Positions 26,659 to 35,681 of a stretch of DNA of 64,000 nucleotides are shown here, piece by piece. How positions within the stretch are numbered: position 1 is the stretch's first letter; each line of letters begins with the position of its first letter. A model generated the notes under the pieces. That model was given only the letters and a program-made list of their open reading frames with translations. It was not told where the DNA came from and did no database searches. Source of the stretch: Salinimicrobium sp963709775 (lineage in GTDB: Bacteria; Bacteroidota; Bacteroidia; Flavobacteriales; Flavobacteriaceae); assembly GCA_963709775.1 (NCBI GenBank), contig CAVPXS010000011.1:62001-126000 (forward strand), read 5' to 3'. Position numbers and translations under genes: made by a program.

Positions 26659-26687
26659 CAAAGGTACATTTTGAAATTGTATTTTTG
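26659..26687. promoter_or_regulatory. Divergent -7 boxes of dxs (minus) and tadA (plus)
   Basis: TACCTTTG (minus strand, 26666-26659) ends 6 bases before the dxs ATG and TATTTTTG (plus, 26680-26687) ends 3 bases before the tadA ATG. Both match TAnnTTTG exactly, so the two transcripts would have almost no leader and their promoters overlap within about 40 bases. Confidence 0.55.
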
Positions 26688-26690
26688 AAT

Positions 26691-27140
26691 ATGCAATTAG
26701 TTTTTGACGACAGCTATTTTATGCGGAAGGCTTTAGAGGAGGCGCAGCAAGCCTATGAGAAAGGGGAAATTCCCGTAGGTGTAGTGATCGTGGCAAATCA
26801 ACAGATCATCGCCCGCGGCCATAACCTTACAGAACTTCTTAATGATGTAACCGCCCATGCCGAAATGCAGGCCATTACCTCTGCCGCAAATTTCCTTGGC
26901 GGAAAATACCTCATCGACTGTACCATGTATGTCACTTTGGAGCCATGCCAAATGTGCGCCGGCGCGTTGTACTGGAGCCAGATCTCCAACCTGGTTTTTG
27001 CAGCCTCAGATCCAGAAAGAGGCTACAGAAGAATGGGAGGAAAACTTCACCCAAAGACGAAGGTTAAAAATGGCATTTTAGAGGAGGAAGCATCTGAATT
27101 GCTGAAGAGATTCTTTATTGAAAGACGGAATTTGAATTAG
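26691..27140 (+). CDS. tadA: tRNA-specific adenosine deaminase
   Basis: TadA converts adenosine 34 of tRNA-Arg(ACG) to inosine. The 149-residue protein has the zinc deaminase motifs HAEMQAI and PCQMCAGAL, the N-terminal segment KGEIPVGVVIV, and RGHNLTE. ATG 26691 (MQLVFDDSYFMRKALEEA) is the normal family start; the frame continues upstream to 26646, but that part overlaps the promoter box. A copy of the dispersed palindrome lies near the 3' end (27066-27079). Confidence 0.93.
   Translation: MQLVFDDSYFMRKALEEAQQAYEKGEIPVGVVIVANQQIIARGHNLTELLNDVTAHAEMQAITSAANFLGGKYLIDCTMYVTLEPCQMCAGALYWSQISNLVFAASDPERGYRRMGGKLHPKTKVKNGILEEEASELLKRFFIERRNLN
27066..27079. repeat. Palindromic motif AAAATGNCATTTT (in tadA)
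   Basis: AAAAATGGCATTTT encodes part of VKNGIL at the 3' end of tadA. Confidence 0.75.
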
Positions 27141-27523
27141 ATCGATGCGCCTCAGAATCAAGAGACAAGAGACAAGACTTTTTTGGAGCTGTTAGAATGG
27201 ACTCCTTTAAAAGAATAAAAGACCTGCAAGATTTTGGAAACCTTGCAGAGGTGTGGTTACCAATAAACTTTTCAGGTTCACAACCTTGCAAGGGTTAGGT
27301 TACATAAAAAGATATTCCGCTCCTCCCGATCTCGTACTCACTGCACCTTTCCAATACTTTACTTTTAGCTATGGCTTTTCAGCCTCAGAGAGGCGACATA
27401 TCTATAGATAATCAGAATACAATTCTATTAAGCTCCGGAGGAGCGACATATGAATCCGGGAAAGAGACGCTATTATTCTGCTCCTCCCGAAATCCTGCCT
27501 AAGTCTTTCAATTTTATTTAAAA
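27141..27523. other. Intergenic region of degenerate repeats
   Basis: No gene is seen. The region holds a CTGCAAG...CTTGCAG hairpin (27224-27248), a second CCTTGCAAGG palindrome (27282-27291), and two GAGGCGACATAT / GGAGCGACATAT units (27397 and 27436 regions) flanked by CTCCTCCCG sequences. These look like worn dispersed intergenic repeats of Bacteroidota. Confidence 0.5.
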
Positions 27524-27560
27524 AGATCCCCTTCAAAAATGACATTTTTGAAGGGGATCT
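27524..27560. terminator. Perfect 37-bp inverted repeat built on the AAAATGNCATTTT motif
   Basis: AGATCCCCTTCAAAAATG and CATTTTTGAAGGGGATCT are perfect 18-base arms around a single central A. As RNA it would form a long stem with a tiny loop, flanked by A-rich and T-rich sequence, and could terminate transcription from tadA. The centre is an exact copy of the dispersed palindrome. Confidence 0.75.
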
Positions 27561-27619
27561 TCGGCTAATTTAAATACTGTTTTATAGAAGAAACCTTTTA
27601 CGATCTCCTACTCAGCCTT

Positions 27620-27653
27620 AACCCTGTCAGGGGTTTGGAACCCTGACAGGGTT
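27620..27653. terminator. Hairpin repeat AACCCTGTCAGGG...CCCTGACAGGGTT
   Basis: Two perfect 13-base arms are separated by GTTTGGAA. It lies directly after the stop of the broken GH16 gene and can end the beta-glucan operon, although there is no long T run. The sequence resembles a common intergenic repeat of this phylum. Confidence 0.6.
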
Positions 27654-27658
27654 GATGG

Positions 27659-28518
27659 CTATTCTGTTATTAAAACCCAATCAACCAGCACTTCTGCTTT
27701 TCCTTCTTTGATAAGGTCGACCGTTGATGCGGGAAGTCCATTATAGGGTTCTTCCACGCCGTTGGTTTTGTATGGATATGCCCCACCCAGGGCAAGGTTC
27801 AGGATCAGGAACTTAGGATTATCAAAAGCCCATTCCCCGTAATGCTCCACCATAGGTTTGGTGACCCGATAGATCAACCTGCCATCAACTCTAAAGTCAA
27901 ATCCTTCAGGAGTCCAGTCTACCGAATATACATGCCAATCGGTCACATCTTCCCCTTCCGGAAGAAATATTTGTTAACTAGCGGAGTTTCTCCGGAATAA
28001 CCGGGACCGTGTAAGGCAACCCCGATCCAGTCTGTTTCTCCTACGTATTCCATGATATCAATCTCACCTGTTGCAGGCCAGTCGCCGCCACCAAGTGCCC
28101 AGAAGGCTGGCCAATAGCCGGCGCCTTCGGGTAATTTCATCCTGGCAGCTGCAGTCCCATACGTGAACATCACCTTGTCTCGGGTATTGATCCGTCCCGA
28201 GATAAAATCAAAATCATTTCCCCGGTAGTTGATATAGTCGGGGCTATAATGAGCTTTGAGCATCAGGGCATTCTCAACACCTCCGGCCTCAGGACCTTTT
28301 ACAGTGAGTACAGTTGCAGAAGAATCTATGTAGATCTGCTGCTCGTTGTTTACCCAAAAATCAGTTCCAACTACATTCCAATGCTCTCGATCAAGCACTT
28401 TTTCAGAAAAGTCGTCAAAGAACAGGGTATCCTGTTCTTTATTCTGAGAAAGTTCCTGTGCCTGAATTTGCAAGGGCAGTAATGCGAGGCAGAAAATTAA
28501 ATTTTTCATGAGCTTCAA
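27659..28518 (-). pseudogene. GH16 family beta-glucanase (laminarinase), frameshifted
   Basis: The first frame (28518-27943) has a signal peptide (FCLALLPLQIQAQ) and the GH16 catalytic motif GEIDIMEYVG, the two glutamates and aspartate needed for endo-beta-1,3-glucan hydrolysis, but ends at KYFFRKGKM-stop. The second frame (27946-27659) continues with DWHVYSVDWTPEGFDFRVDG and LILNLALGGAYP. Adding one C near 27966 restores YFF-PEGEDVTDWHVYS. Either a real one-base deletion or a sequence error. The gene is the most downstream member of the beta-glucan locus. Confidence 0.85.
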
Positions 28519-28601
28519 AAATTAGTTTTTTAAGTAAAAAAGGCGAAAATGATATTTCTGGCACCTTCATATTTTTGGTTAGCCTCTCAACTTAATCTTT
28601 T

Positions 28602-30017
28602 CTAAGGATTAGTCGCTGGAATTTCTTTAGCTTCTTCCGGAATATCCCACATATCCTCCAGCTCTTCCAGTGACTTTCCTTTTGTTTCAGGAATAAACTT
28701 AATGGAGAATAGAATTATAAGCAAAATAAAACCCGCAAAAATAAAATATGGCAATGAACCATTCCAGAACTCGTTGTTGTTCACCTCACTTTCCGCAACA
28801 ATAGGAAAAGTCTGGGTTACGACATAATTGGCAGCCCATTGCGCAGCAACGGCAATTGACATAGCAATACTCCTGATTGCGTTGGGGAACATCTCTGAAA
28901 GTACTACCCAGACTACAGGTCCCATCGACATAGCAAAGGATGCAATGAAAATTAGAACTCCAACCAGGGATAACACTCCCACAGTTTGGGTCATGAGCGT
29001 CACACCTAAAATTACAAATCCGGTGATCATCCCTACAGAGCCTATGTAAATAAGTGGTTTCCTACCAAACCTGTCTACAGTGGCCATGGCCACAAATGTA
29101 AAGATCAGGTTTACCGCAGCAAGCAATACCTGTTGTTGCAATACATCTTCTTTTCCAAAACCAAGGGCCTGTTCAAAAATATCAGCACCATAATAGAGCA
29201 CAGCATTGATCCCGGTGAATTGTTGCAAAACGGATAAAACAGTTCCTATTACAATAATTGAAAAAACTCCTTTTGCGAATACACTTAGTTTAACTTTTGA
29301 CTCCTCTTTTTTAATCGAGTTCTCGATCTCTCTTATCTCCATTTGCGCTACCTCATCTCCGTGAATTCGCTTTAGGACAGCCAGCGCCTGTGAATTCAAT
29401 CCTTGCAGAGCCAGCCATCGCGGACTCTTCGGAACAAAGAACAATAAAATGAGGAAGAGTGTACTCGGGATCAATTCAGACCACAGCATATATCTCCATC
29501 CATTCTGAATATTTTCTGCTTCTGTGGCAGAATTTCCGATAAAATAGGTGGCAAGGAATACTACAAAGAAACCAATTACAATAGCCAGCTGATAGTAAGT
29601 CACGAGGGTCCCTCGGATACGGGCCGGTGCAATCTCAGCAATATAAGTTGGTGCGTTCATGGATGCCACACCAATTCCCAGACCTCCAATGATCCTAAAT
29701 ATCACCAGGAGATAAATTTCCTGGGGAAGGAATGAAGGCAGCCCAGATCCCCATGCCGAAATAGAGAACAGAATAGCGGAAATAATTAAGGAATTCTTTC
29801 TTCCGATCCCTTTACTTAGTGGCCCGGCAATGATGGCTCCTAGGAAACAACCTATAAGGGCACTTCCTACAACCCAGCCTTTCATCCCCGCATCCAAGTC
29901 AAAGTATTGGCTGAAGTAGTACTGGGATCCGTTGATCACTCCGGTATCGTATCCAAAGAGCAAACCACCTAAAGCTGATACGGCAGTTATTAAATAGAGG
30001 TAAGATTTATTTTTCAT
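28602..30017 (-). CDS. MFS sugar porter (sugar:proton symporter)
   Basis: The 471-residue inner-membrane protein has 12 helices and the sugar-porter signatures: GGLLFGYDTGVINGS in helix 1, GRKNSLI between helices 2 and 3, PTYIAEIAPARIRGTLV, the helix 7 QQFTGINAVLYYG motif, DRFGRKPL, and PETKGKSLEELE at the C-terminus. It would bring glucose freed by the GH3 enzymes into the cytoplasm. It is transcribed with the beta-glucan locus. Confidence 0.93.
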   Translation of the reverse strand: MKNKSYLYLITAVSALGGLLFGYDTGVINGSQYYFSQYFDLDAGMKGWVVGSALIGCFLGAIIAGPLSKGIGRKNSLIISAILFSISAWGSGLPSFLPQEIYLLVIFRIIGGLGIGVASMNAPTYIAEIAPARIRGTLVTYYQLAIVIGFFVVFLATYFIGNSATEAENIQNGWRYMLWSELIPSTLFLILLFFVPKSPRWLALQGLNSQALAVLKRIHGDEVAQMEIREIENSIKKEESKVKLSVFAKGVFSIIVIGTVLSVLQQFTGINAVLYYGADIFEQALGFGKEDVLQQQVLLAAVNLIFTFVAMATVDRFGRKPLIYIGSVGMITGFVILGVTLMTQTVGVLSLVGVLIFIASFAMSMGPVVWVVLSEMFPNAIRSIAMSIAVAAQWAANYVVTQTFPIVAESEVNNNEFWNGSLPYFIFAGFILLIILFSIKFIPETKGKSLEELEDMWDIPEEAKEIPATNP

Positions 30018-30068
30018 GTATTTCTAAGGGGTTTAATCTGATTTTCGAATAGCTATAGATTGGTTACG

Positions 30069-30348
30069 TTAATATAGGTAATATAAAATTTCTTCGGAAT
30101 AGAGTTTTACCTCTTGGCCTCTAAAATTACCACCTACAGCCATATTTAAGAGCATATTATATGGTTTTTTAAAAGGATGGTGACCATTATCATATTCTTC
30201 GGGAATGGATTTCTAAACCGGATCTCCATCGACAAAAAACTCAATAGAGTCTATGGGCCACATGGGTTTTTAAATTTGAAATTCCTCCTCAATCTGTCAA
30301 ATCGGGCGAATAATGCGCCTGAAGATCTAAAGCACCACTTCTAGTTCC
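30069..30348 (-). pseudogene. Relic of a further GH16 gene
   Basis: The minus strand of this gap between the MFS gene and bglX reads GALDLQAHYSPDLTD, matching ALMLKAHYSPDY of the GH16 gene at 28.3 kb, and after a deletion IEFFVDGDPV-stop-KSIPEE, HHPFKKPYNMLLNMAVGGNF, the GH16 C-terminal strands. An in-frame TAG and loss of the catalytic region show that it is dead. Confidence 0.75.
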
Positions 30349-30401
30349 CTGCGCTTATTCGCCCTTTACTGTATAAATAGTTGCCGTTTATTCTAAAAAA
30401 G

Positions 30402-30434
30402 AAGAGTCCCAAAAATGACATTTTTGAGACTCCT
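30402..30434 (-). terminator. Hairpin after bglX containing the palindromic motif
   Basis: AAGAGTCCCAAAAATG / CATTTTTGAGACTCCT pair at 14 of 16 positions around a central A, immediately after the bglX stop, followed on the minus strand by a T run. The centre is an exact AAAATGACATTTT. Confidence 0.7.
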
Positions 30435-30438
30435 TAAT

Positions 30439-32712
30439 CTAATTTAACCTGAAGGTATCTGTTTTCAGATCTACTGAATTTCCACCTACCATGACCCGGA
30501 ATTCTCCCGGTTCTGAAGTCCATTTCTTTTCGGCATTGTAGAACTCGAGAAGATCATTGGTGATCTCAAAAGTTACTTCTTTAGTCTCTCCGGGTTGCAG
30601 TTCAACCATTTCAAAACCTTTCAGCTCGATCACTGGTCTTGTAGTGCTGGCAACCAAATCACGCAAATACAGCTGTACCACATCTTTTCCGGCTTTATTT
30701 CCGGCGTTTGTTACCGGCACTGTCACCTGAATAGATCCATCCTGAGTCATTTCATTAGAGGACAATTTTAAATCACCGTATTCAAAAGTCGTATAACTAA
30801 GTCCGTGACCAAATGGATACAATGCTGTTTTCTCTTCATCTGTATAAGCAGAATAAGTCACATCTGTAGGATTGGTTGGACGGCCGGTCATTTTCTGATT
30901 GTAATACAATGGCTCCTGACCAACAGCTCTCGGGAATGATACCGGAAGTTTTCCTGAAGGATTGTATTTTCCGAAGAGAACATCGGCAATAGCGTTCCCA
31001 CTTTCTGTACCAAGCTGCCATGCAACAACGATAGCAGGAATGTTCTCTGAAGCCCAGGTAATTTCCAAAGGTCTTCCGTTTTGAAGCACCAGAACAACAT
31101 TTTTGTTTGCGGCGTAGATCTCTTTCATAAGTTCCTTTTGAACTCCTGCCAGTCCAATATTTACCTGGCTTCTTCCTTCCCCGCTTTGGAAAGCATCTTC
31201 TCCAAGGGCAAGGATCACAAGATCTGCTTTCTTTGCAGCATCTACAGCGGCTTTAAAACCTGACTTATCTGTAGTATTGATCTCAAGCGGTTTAAGGAAA
31301 CTTTTTTCCCCAACTCCAAGATCGGCTCCTTTAGCATAGGTCACCTTGACGTCTTTTCCAACGGTATTTTTCACACCTTCCAGGATAGAGACAGCTGAAT
31401 TAGCTTCTCCCTGTGCGCGCCAGTTACCAATTGGGGTATTCTTATCATCGGCAAGAGGCCCAATCACAGCAATATTCTTTACTGATGAGGCCAGCGGTAA
31501 AAGGTTTCTTTCATTCTTCAGAAGAACGATAGACTTCTTAGCCACATCTCTTGCAACTTCTCTATGAGCGGCTTTATCGATTCTACTGATCGCCTGTGGA
31601 TCTGAATAACGGTAAGGATCTTCAAAAAGGCCAAGTTTGAACTTCACTTTTAAGATCCTTCTCACTGCGTCATTTACCAGCTCCTCATCTACTTTACCTT
31701 CCTGAACAAGATCAACAAGACCGGTTTCGTAGGCACCACCTTCCATGTCCATATCACTTCCTGCCTTAATGGCAATTTCAGCAGCATGAGTAAGATCTTC
31801 AGCAAAACCGTGTTCTCTCATTTCGGCGATTGAAGCCCAATCGGAAACAATGAAGCCATCCCAATCCCATTTTCCTTTTAAGATATCCCTTTGAAGGATC
31901 CTGTTTCCGGTAGAAGGAGTTCCATCAATATCATTAAAGGCATTCATAAAAGTTGCGACCCCGGCATTGGCAGCGGCCTTGAAAGGAGGCAATATGGTAT
32001 TGTGAAGTTCATTTTCACCTACGTGAACAGTATTATAATCACGCCCTGCTTCAGCAAAACCGTATCCTGCAAAGTGCTTAGCTGTTGCGGCTATAGACGC
32101 GGGATTGGAAAGGTCTTCTCCCTGGTATCCTCTTACTTTTGCTTCAGCAACGCGAGAAGTAAGATAAGGGTCCTCCCCGGCTCCTTCCATGATACGACCC
32201 CAACGGGCATCGCGGGAAATGTCTATCATAGGCGCAAATGTCCAGTTCACCCCATCGGCTGCTGCTTCAAGTGCGGAGATTCGTGCTGTTTCCTCCATAG
32301 CCTCAAGATCCCAACTGGCGGTTTCGCCAAGAGGCACGGGAAACATTGTTTTATATCCGTGGATCACATCATATCCAAACATAAGAGGGATCTTGATGCG
32401 GGAATTTTCCATCACCAGCTTTTGTGCTTCGCGGGTGGCATCAACTGAAAGAACATTAAGCATAGAGCCTACAAGTCCTTTTTTAAGCTGTTCCTTGCGA
32501 TACTGGTTTTGATCTCCGGTTGCCGGACCTGTGAGATCCCAGGTGCCGCTATACTGAACCATTTGACCCACTTTTTCTTCAAGGGTCATAAGTGAAAGTA
32601 CAGAATCAACTTTTGCTTCTACGTTCTTAACCGAACTTTTAATTTCAGCATCCTGTGCCGTGGCTGTAAAGGCCGGAAAAAGGCAAGCCAGGAGTAATAT
32701 TCGCTTTTTCAT
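30439..32712 (-). CDS. bglX: Periplasmic beta-glucosidase, GH3 (BglX type)
   Basis: The 757-residue enzyme releases glucose from beta-glucan oligosaccharides. It has a signal peptide (LLLACLFPAFTATAQ), the GH3 N-terminal barrel with KHFAGYG and the nucleophile Asp291 in GFIVSDWAS, the C-terminal GH3 domain, and a fibronectin type III-like tail (VTVPVTNAGNKAGKDVVQLY). Length and organisation match BglX. The lack of a lipobox suggests a periplasmic location. Confidence 0.94.
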   Translation of the reverse strand: MKKRILLLACLFPAFTATAQDAEIKSSVKNVEAKVDSVLSLMTLEEKVGQMVQYSGTWDLTGPATGDQNQYRKEQLKKGLVGSMLNVLSVDATREAQKLVMENSRIKIPLMFGYDVIHGYKTMFPVPLGETASWDLEAMEETARISALEAAADGVNWTFAPMIDISRDARWGRIMEGAGEDPYLTSRVAEAKVRGYQGEDLSNPASIAATAKHFAGYGFAEAGRDYNTVHVGENELHNTILPPFKAAANAGVATFMNAFNDIDGTPSTGNRILQRDILKGKWDWDGFIVSDWASIAEMREHGFAEDLTHAAEIAIKAGSDMDMEGGAYETGLVDLVQEGKVDEELVNDAVRRILKVKFKLGLFEDPYRYSDPQAISRIDKAAHREVARDVAKKSIVLLKNERNLLPLASSVKNIAVIGPLADDKNTPIGNWRAQGEANSAVSILEGVKNTVGKDVKVTYAKGADLGVGEKSFLKPLEINTTDKSGFKAAVDAAKKADLVILALGEDAFQSGEGRSQVNIGLAGVQKELMKEIYAANKNVVLVLQNGRPLEITWASENIPAIVVAWQLGTESGNAIADVLFGKYNPSGKLPVSFPRAVGQEPLYYNQKMTGRPTNPTDVTYSAYTDEEKTALYPFGHGLSYTTFEYGDLKLSSNEMTQDGSIQVTVPVTNAGNKAGKDVVQLYLRDLVASTTRPVIELKGFEMVELQPGETKEVTFEITNDLLEFYNAEKKWTSEPGEFRVMVGGNSVDLKTDTFRLN

Positions 32713-32748
32713 TTTTTGTTTATTTGGTAATAGGGATTAAAAATATTT

Positions 32749-35076
32749 TTAGTTGGTCACCTTAAGCCCGGTCTTTAGTTCGTCCACCATTAGCTCAAAA
32801 TCTCCCGGCTCTACCAGCGATTCTCCTTTTGGAGTGACGTAGGCAAGATCTTTTGCGTTAAGGGTGAAGGTGACGGTTTTTGTTTCACCAGGTTCAAGAG
32901 AGATCTTTTCAAACCTCCTCAATCTTTTTACATCGGGTGTACTTTGGCTGGCATAGAGATCTGAAGTGTATAGCTCCACGACTTCCTTTCCTGCTCTTTT
33001 TCCGGTATTGGTTACTTTCACTTCTACAGTGAGGTTTCCGGTGGTACTGATCTCGTTCTTATCCAGCTTTAGATCTGAATACTCAAAAGTGGTATAACTT
33101 AACCCGTCTCCAAAGAAGAACTGCGGATTGTAATCGGCTTCGTAGTTATAAACTCCTTCAGCCTTGGCTTGTTCTTCAGACGGTTTGTGAATGTAAGGTA
33201 TCGTTGCATTTGGATATCGCGGATAGTTATATGGCAGCTTTCCGGAAGGATTTACATCTCCAAATAGAACATCTGCCAGTGCATCTCCTCCAAAGTTTCC
33301 GGGGAGGTAAGCCTGAACGATCCCTTTCATTTCTCTTTCGAACTTACTGATAATCCGGGGGCGCCCTTCATTTAGGACAAGAATCACGGGGGTACCGGTC
33401 TTTGCTAGTTCTCTGGCTAATTCCGTTTGATGGTCAGACAGGTAGAGATCATTAAGATCCCCCGGCTTTTCAGTATAAGTATTTTCACCTACAGCAAGGA
33501 TCACGTAATCCACATTCTTAGCTGCGGAAATGGCTTTCTCAAAATCCACTTTTTCCTCCTCATAATATTTGCCTCCTTCGACGTAGGAAACACCAGGTTC
33601 AAAAATGACATTTTCGGCTCCTATTTCCTTCTGAACTGCTTCCAGAATGGTATTATAAGCTTCAGCAAACTCAGGAGTTTTCTCTCCCTGCCATGAATAG
33701 GTCCAGGCCCCGTTGAGGGTACGCATTGAATTTGCATTCGGACCTGTTACGAGCACTTTCGCATTTTTGTTAAGCGGAAGTATGTTTTCCTCATTTTTAA
33801 GCAAAGTGATAGATTCAGCAGCCATATCATAGGAAGCCTGTTCAAACTCTTTGCTTCCGAAGTTTGGATAATTCTTATAGTGTGTTACAGGAGTTTCAAA
33901 TAGGTTAAGAGCAAGCTTAACTTTTAGGATCCTTCTCACGGCATCATCAATTCTCGACTCCTTAACCTCACCTGACTTTACCAGATCCACCAGGTTATCT
34001 ACAAACACCTCATATTGATAAGGCACCATTGACATGTCGATTCCGGCATTGATAGCCATTTTTATGGCCTCACGGTCAGATTCAGCAACACGATCGCGAC
34101 GGTGCAGATTTTCAATATCGGCCCAGTCGGTCACTACTAATCCTTCAAATCCAAGCTCTTCCTTAAGAAGAGAGGTAAGCAGATCATAATTCGCATGTAC
34201 AGGAACTCCGTTAATAATCCCGGAATTCACCATAATAGTATGCGCCCCTGCCTCTACTGCAGCCTTAAAGGGAGGCAGATGGTATTCTCTAAGAGCATCT
34301 TCAGGAATGTAAGACGGGGTTCTGTCCTTCCCTGAAGTTACAGCGTGATATCCTAAAAAGTGCTTTAGTGTGGATGCAACATGCTCAGGATGGCCAATGT
34401 TATTATTCTTGCCCTCATACCCATCAATCATCGCTACTCCCAGAACAGATGTCAAATATGGATCTTCTCCAAAAGACTCCCACATTCTTGAGAAACGCGG
34501 ATCCATCCCCAAATCCAGTACCGGAGAAAAATTCCATGGAATTCCGCTGGCACGTGTTTCGTAAGCCGTGATCTCAGCCCCACGCTGGACAAGCTCAGGA
34601 TTACGACTTGCTGCCTGCCCAATTTGTTGTGGAAACATAGTAGCCCCGGCGGTGTAGGTTGCGCCGTGGATCATATCGACACCATAGATGATTGGAATGC
34701 CAAGTTTGGTTTCGGCTTTGTTGATATCCTGAAGTTCCTTGATCACCTCATACCACTTCTCTTTTGGAAGGGCACGGTTATTTGCGGTGTTAAGGAAAGA
34801 ACCCACATGGTATTCAGAAACTGCTTTTTTTACGAGGTCCCGGTCCAGAGAAAAAGGCTCATAGCTGGTAAAGCGATCGTCACCTTTCCCAATAACATCC
34901 AGGGTTACCTGGGTCATTTGTCCAACTTTTTCCTCAAGGGTCATTTTAGACAAAAGTTCATCTACCTTGGTCTCAATTTCCGCCGTTGATGGCGCAGTTA
35001 CCTTATCCTGGGCCTTTACGCCGCAGCCGGTAGTTATTAAAATTCCAAATCCTAAAACTATATGTGTGATTTTCAT
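32749..35076 (-). CDS. Beta-glucosidase, GH3, lipoprotein
   Basis: The 775-residue enzyme has a lipobox (ITTGC, Cys18), the GH3 barrel with KHFLGYHA and nucleophile Asp317 in GLVVTDWAD, the second GH3 domain, and a fibronectin III-like tail. It is a distinct subfamily from the neighbouring BglX protein, so the two probably differ in linkage or chain-length preference (beta-1,3 against beta-1,6 or beta-1,4). A copy of the dispersed palindrome lies at 33601-33614. The spacing of 36 bases to bglX suggests one transcript. Confidence 0.93.
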   Translation of the reverse strand: MKITHIVLGFGILITTGCGVKAQDKVTAPSTAEIETKVDELLSKMTLEEKVGQMTQVTLDVIGKGDDRFTSYEPFSLDRDLVKKAVSEYHVGSFLNTANNRALPKEKWYEVIKELQDINKAETKLGIPIIYGVDMIHGATYTAGATMFPQQIGQAASRNPELVQRGAEITAYETRASGIPWNFSPVLDLGMDPRFSRMWESFGEDPYLTSVLGVAMIDGYEGKNNNIGHPEHVASTLKHFLGYHAVTSGKDRTPSYIPEDALREYHLPPFKAAVEAGAHTIMVNSGIINGVPVHANYDLLTSLLKEELGFEGLVVTDWADIENLHRRDRVAESDREAIKMAINAGIDMSMVPYQYEVFVDNLVDLVKSGEVKESRIDDAVRRILKVKLALNLFETPVTHYKNYPNFGSKEFEQASYDMAAESITLLKNEENILPLNKNAKVLVTGPNANSMRTLNGAWTYSWQGEKTPEFAEAYNTILEAVQKEIGAENVIFEPGVSYVEGGKYYEEEKVDFEKAISAAKNVDYVILAVGENTYTEKPGDLNDLYLSDHQTELARELAKTGTPVILVLNEGRPRIISKFEREMKGIVQAYLPGNFGGDALADVLFGDVNPSGKLPYNYPRYPNATIPYIHKPSEEQAKAEGVYNYEADYNPQFFFGDGLSYTTFEYSDLKLDKNEISTTGNLTVEVKVTNTGKRAGKEVVELYTSDLYASQSTPDVKRLRRFEKISLEPGETKTVTFTLNAKDLAYVTPKGESLVEPGDFELMVDELKTGLKVTN
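33601..33614. repeat. Palindromic motif AAAATGNCATTTT (in GH3 gene)
   Basis: AAAAATGACATTTT lies in the coding region for ENVIFEPG of the GH3 lipoprotein. Confidence 0.75.
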
Positions 35077-35108
35077 TTGTTATTCATTTTTCAGAAATTT
35101 CAAAAAAT

Positions 35109-35681
35109 TTATTCCTGACGATTTACTTTGATCTTTTCCAGCTTAAAGCCTCCGTCTACGACAAAAACTTTCAGCCTGTTTTGCCCTTTTTGAAAGGGAA
35201 TGTCTTTTATAGTTGTTTCAATCCATTTTCCTGCGCTGTCGGGAACAACAAAAGCCGGATATCTCTTTCCGTTGACTTCAACGGCAGCTTTTCCGGAAGT
35301 ATTGGCAGCGGTTTTGAAGGAGAGCTCAAAAATGCCCTTTTCGGATACCTGGAAAGTGTACTGCAACCACTCTTCAGCTTCCATGTCACCAACATAAACA
35401 TCATCATATTTGGTTCTGGACTCCTTTGGGTAAATATCCACTCCATCATTGCGATAGGTGCGGCCATTGTTCCAGCTTTGCCTTTCTCCGCCGGTTGAGA
35501 CGTAATAATTGGCAGCAACATTGTCGTGGTAGGTAATTCCCATTTCTCCCATATCATAATTGGCAGCTTTTATGGTCGCAGAATTTTCTACCAGAACTTC
35601 AGTAAAAGGAAGAGCTTCTTTTGAATGCGGTTGCCTGATCATGGCATCCACTACTCCTTTATGGAAATAGTTATTTTCCAA
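35109..35681 (-). pseudogene. CBM6-like carbohydrate-binding domain, cut off from the GH5 gene by a frameshift
   Basis: The frame encodes a beta-sandwich module (YVGDMEAEEWLQYTFQVSE, FELSFKTAANTSGKAAVEVNG, FQKGQNRLKVFVVDGGFKLEKIKV) of the CBM6 type. It has no signal peptide and only a TTG to start, within the overlap with the GH5 gene. Removing one G near 35683 fuses GH5 residues AENTRL directly to ENNYFHKGVV. It was therefore probably the C-terminal glucan-binding part of one enzyme. Confidence 0.75.

Noticed and set aside
27141..27658. CRISPR-like array
   Set aside because: The repeated units are few, different from each other and not evenly spaced; no cas gene is present anywhere in the window.
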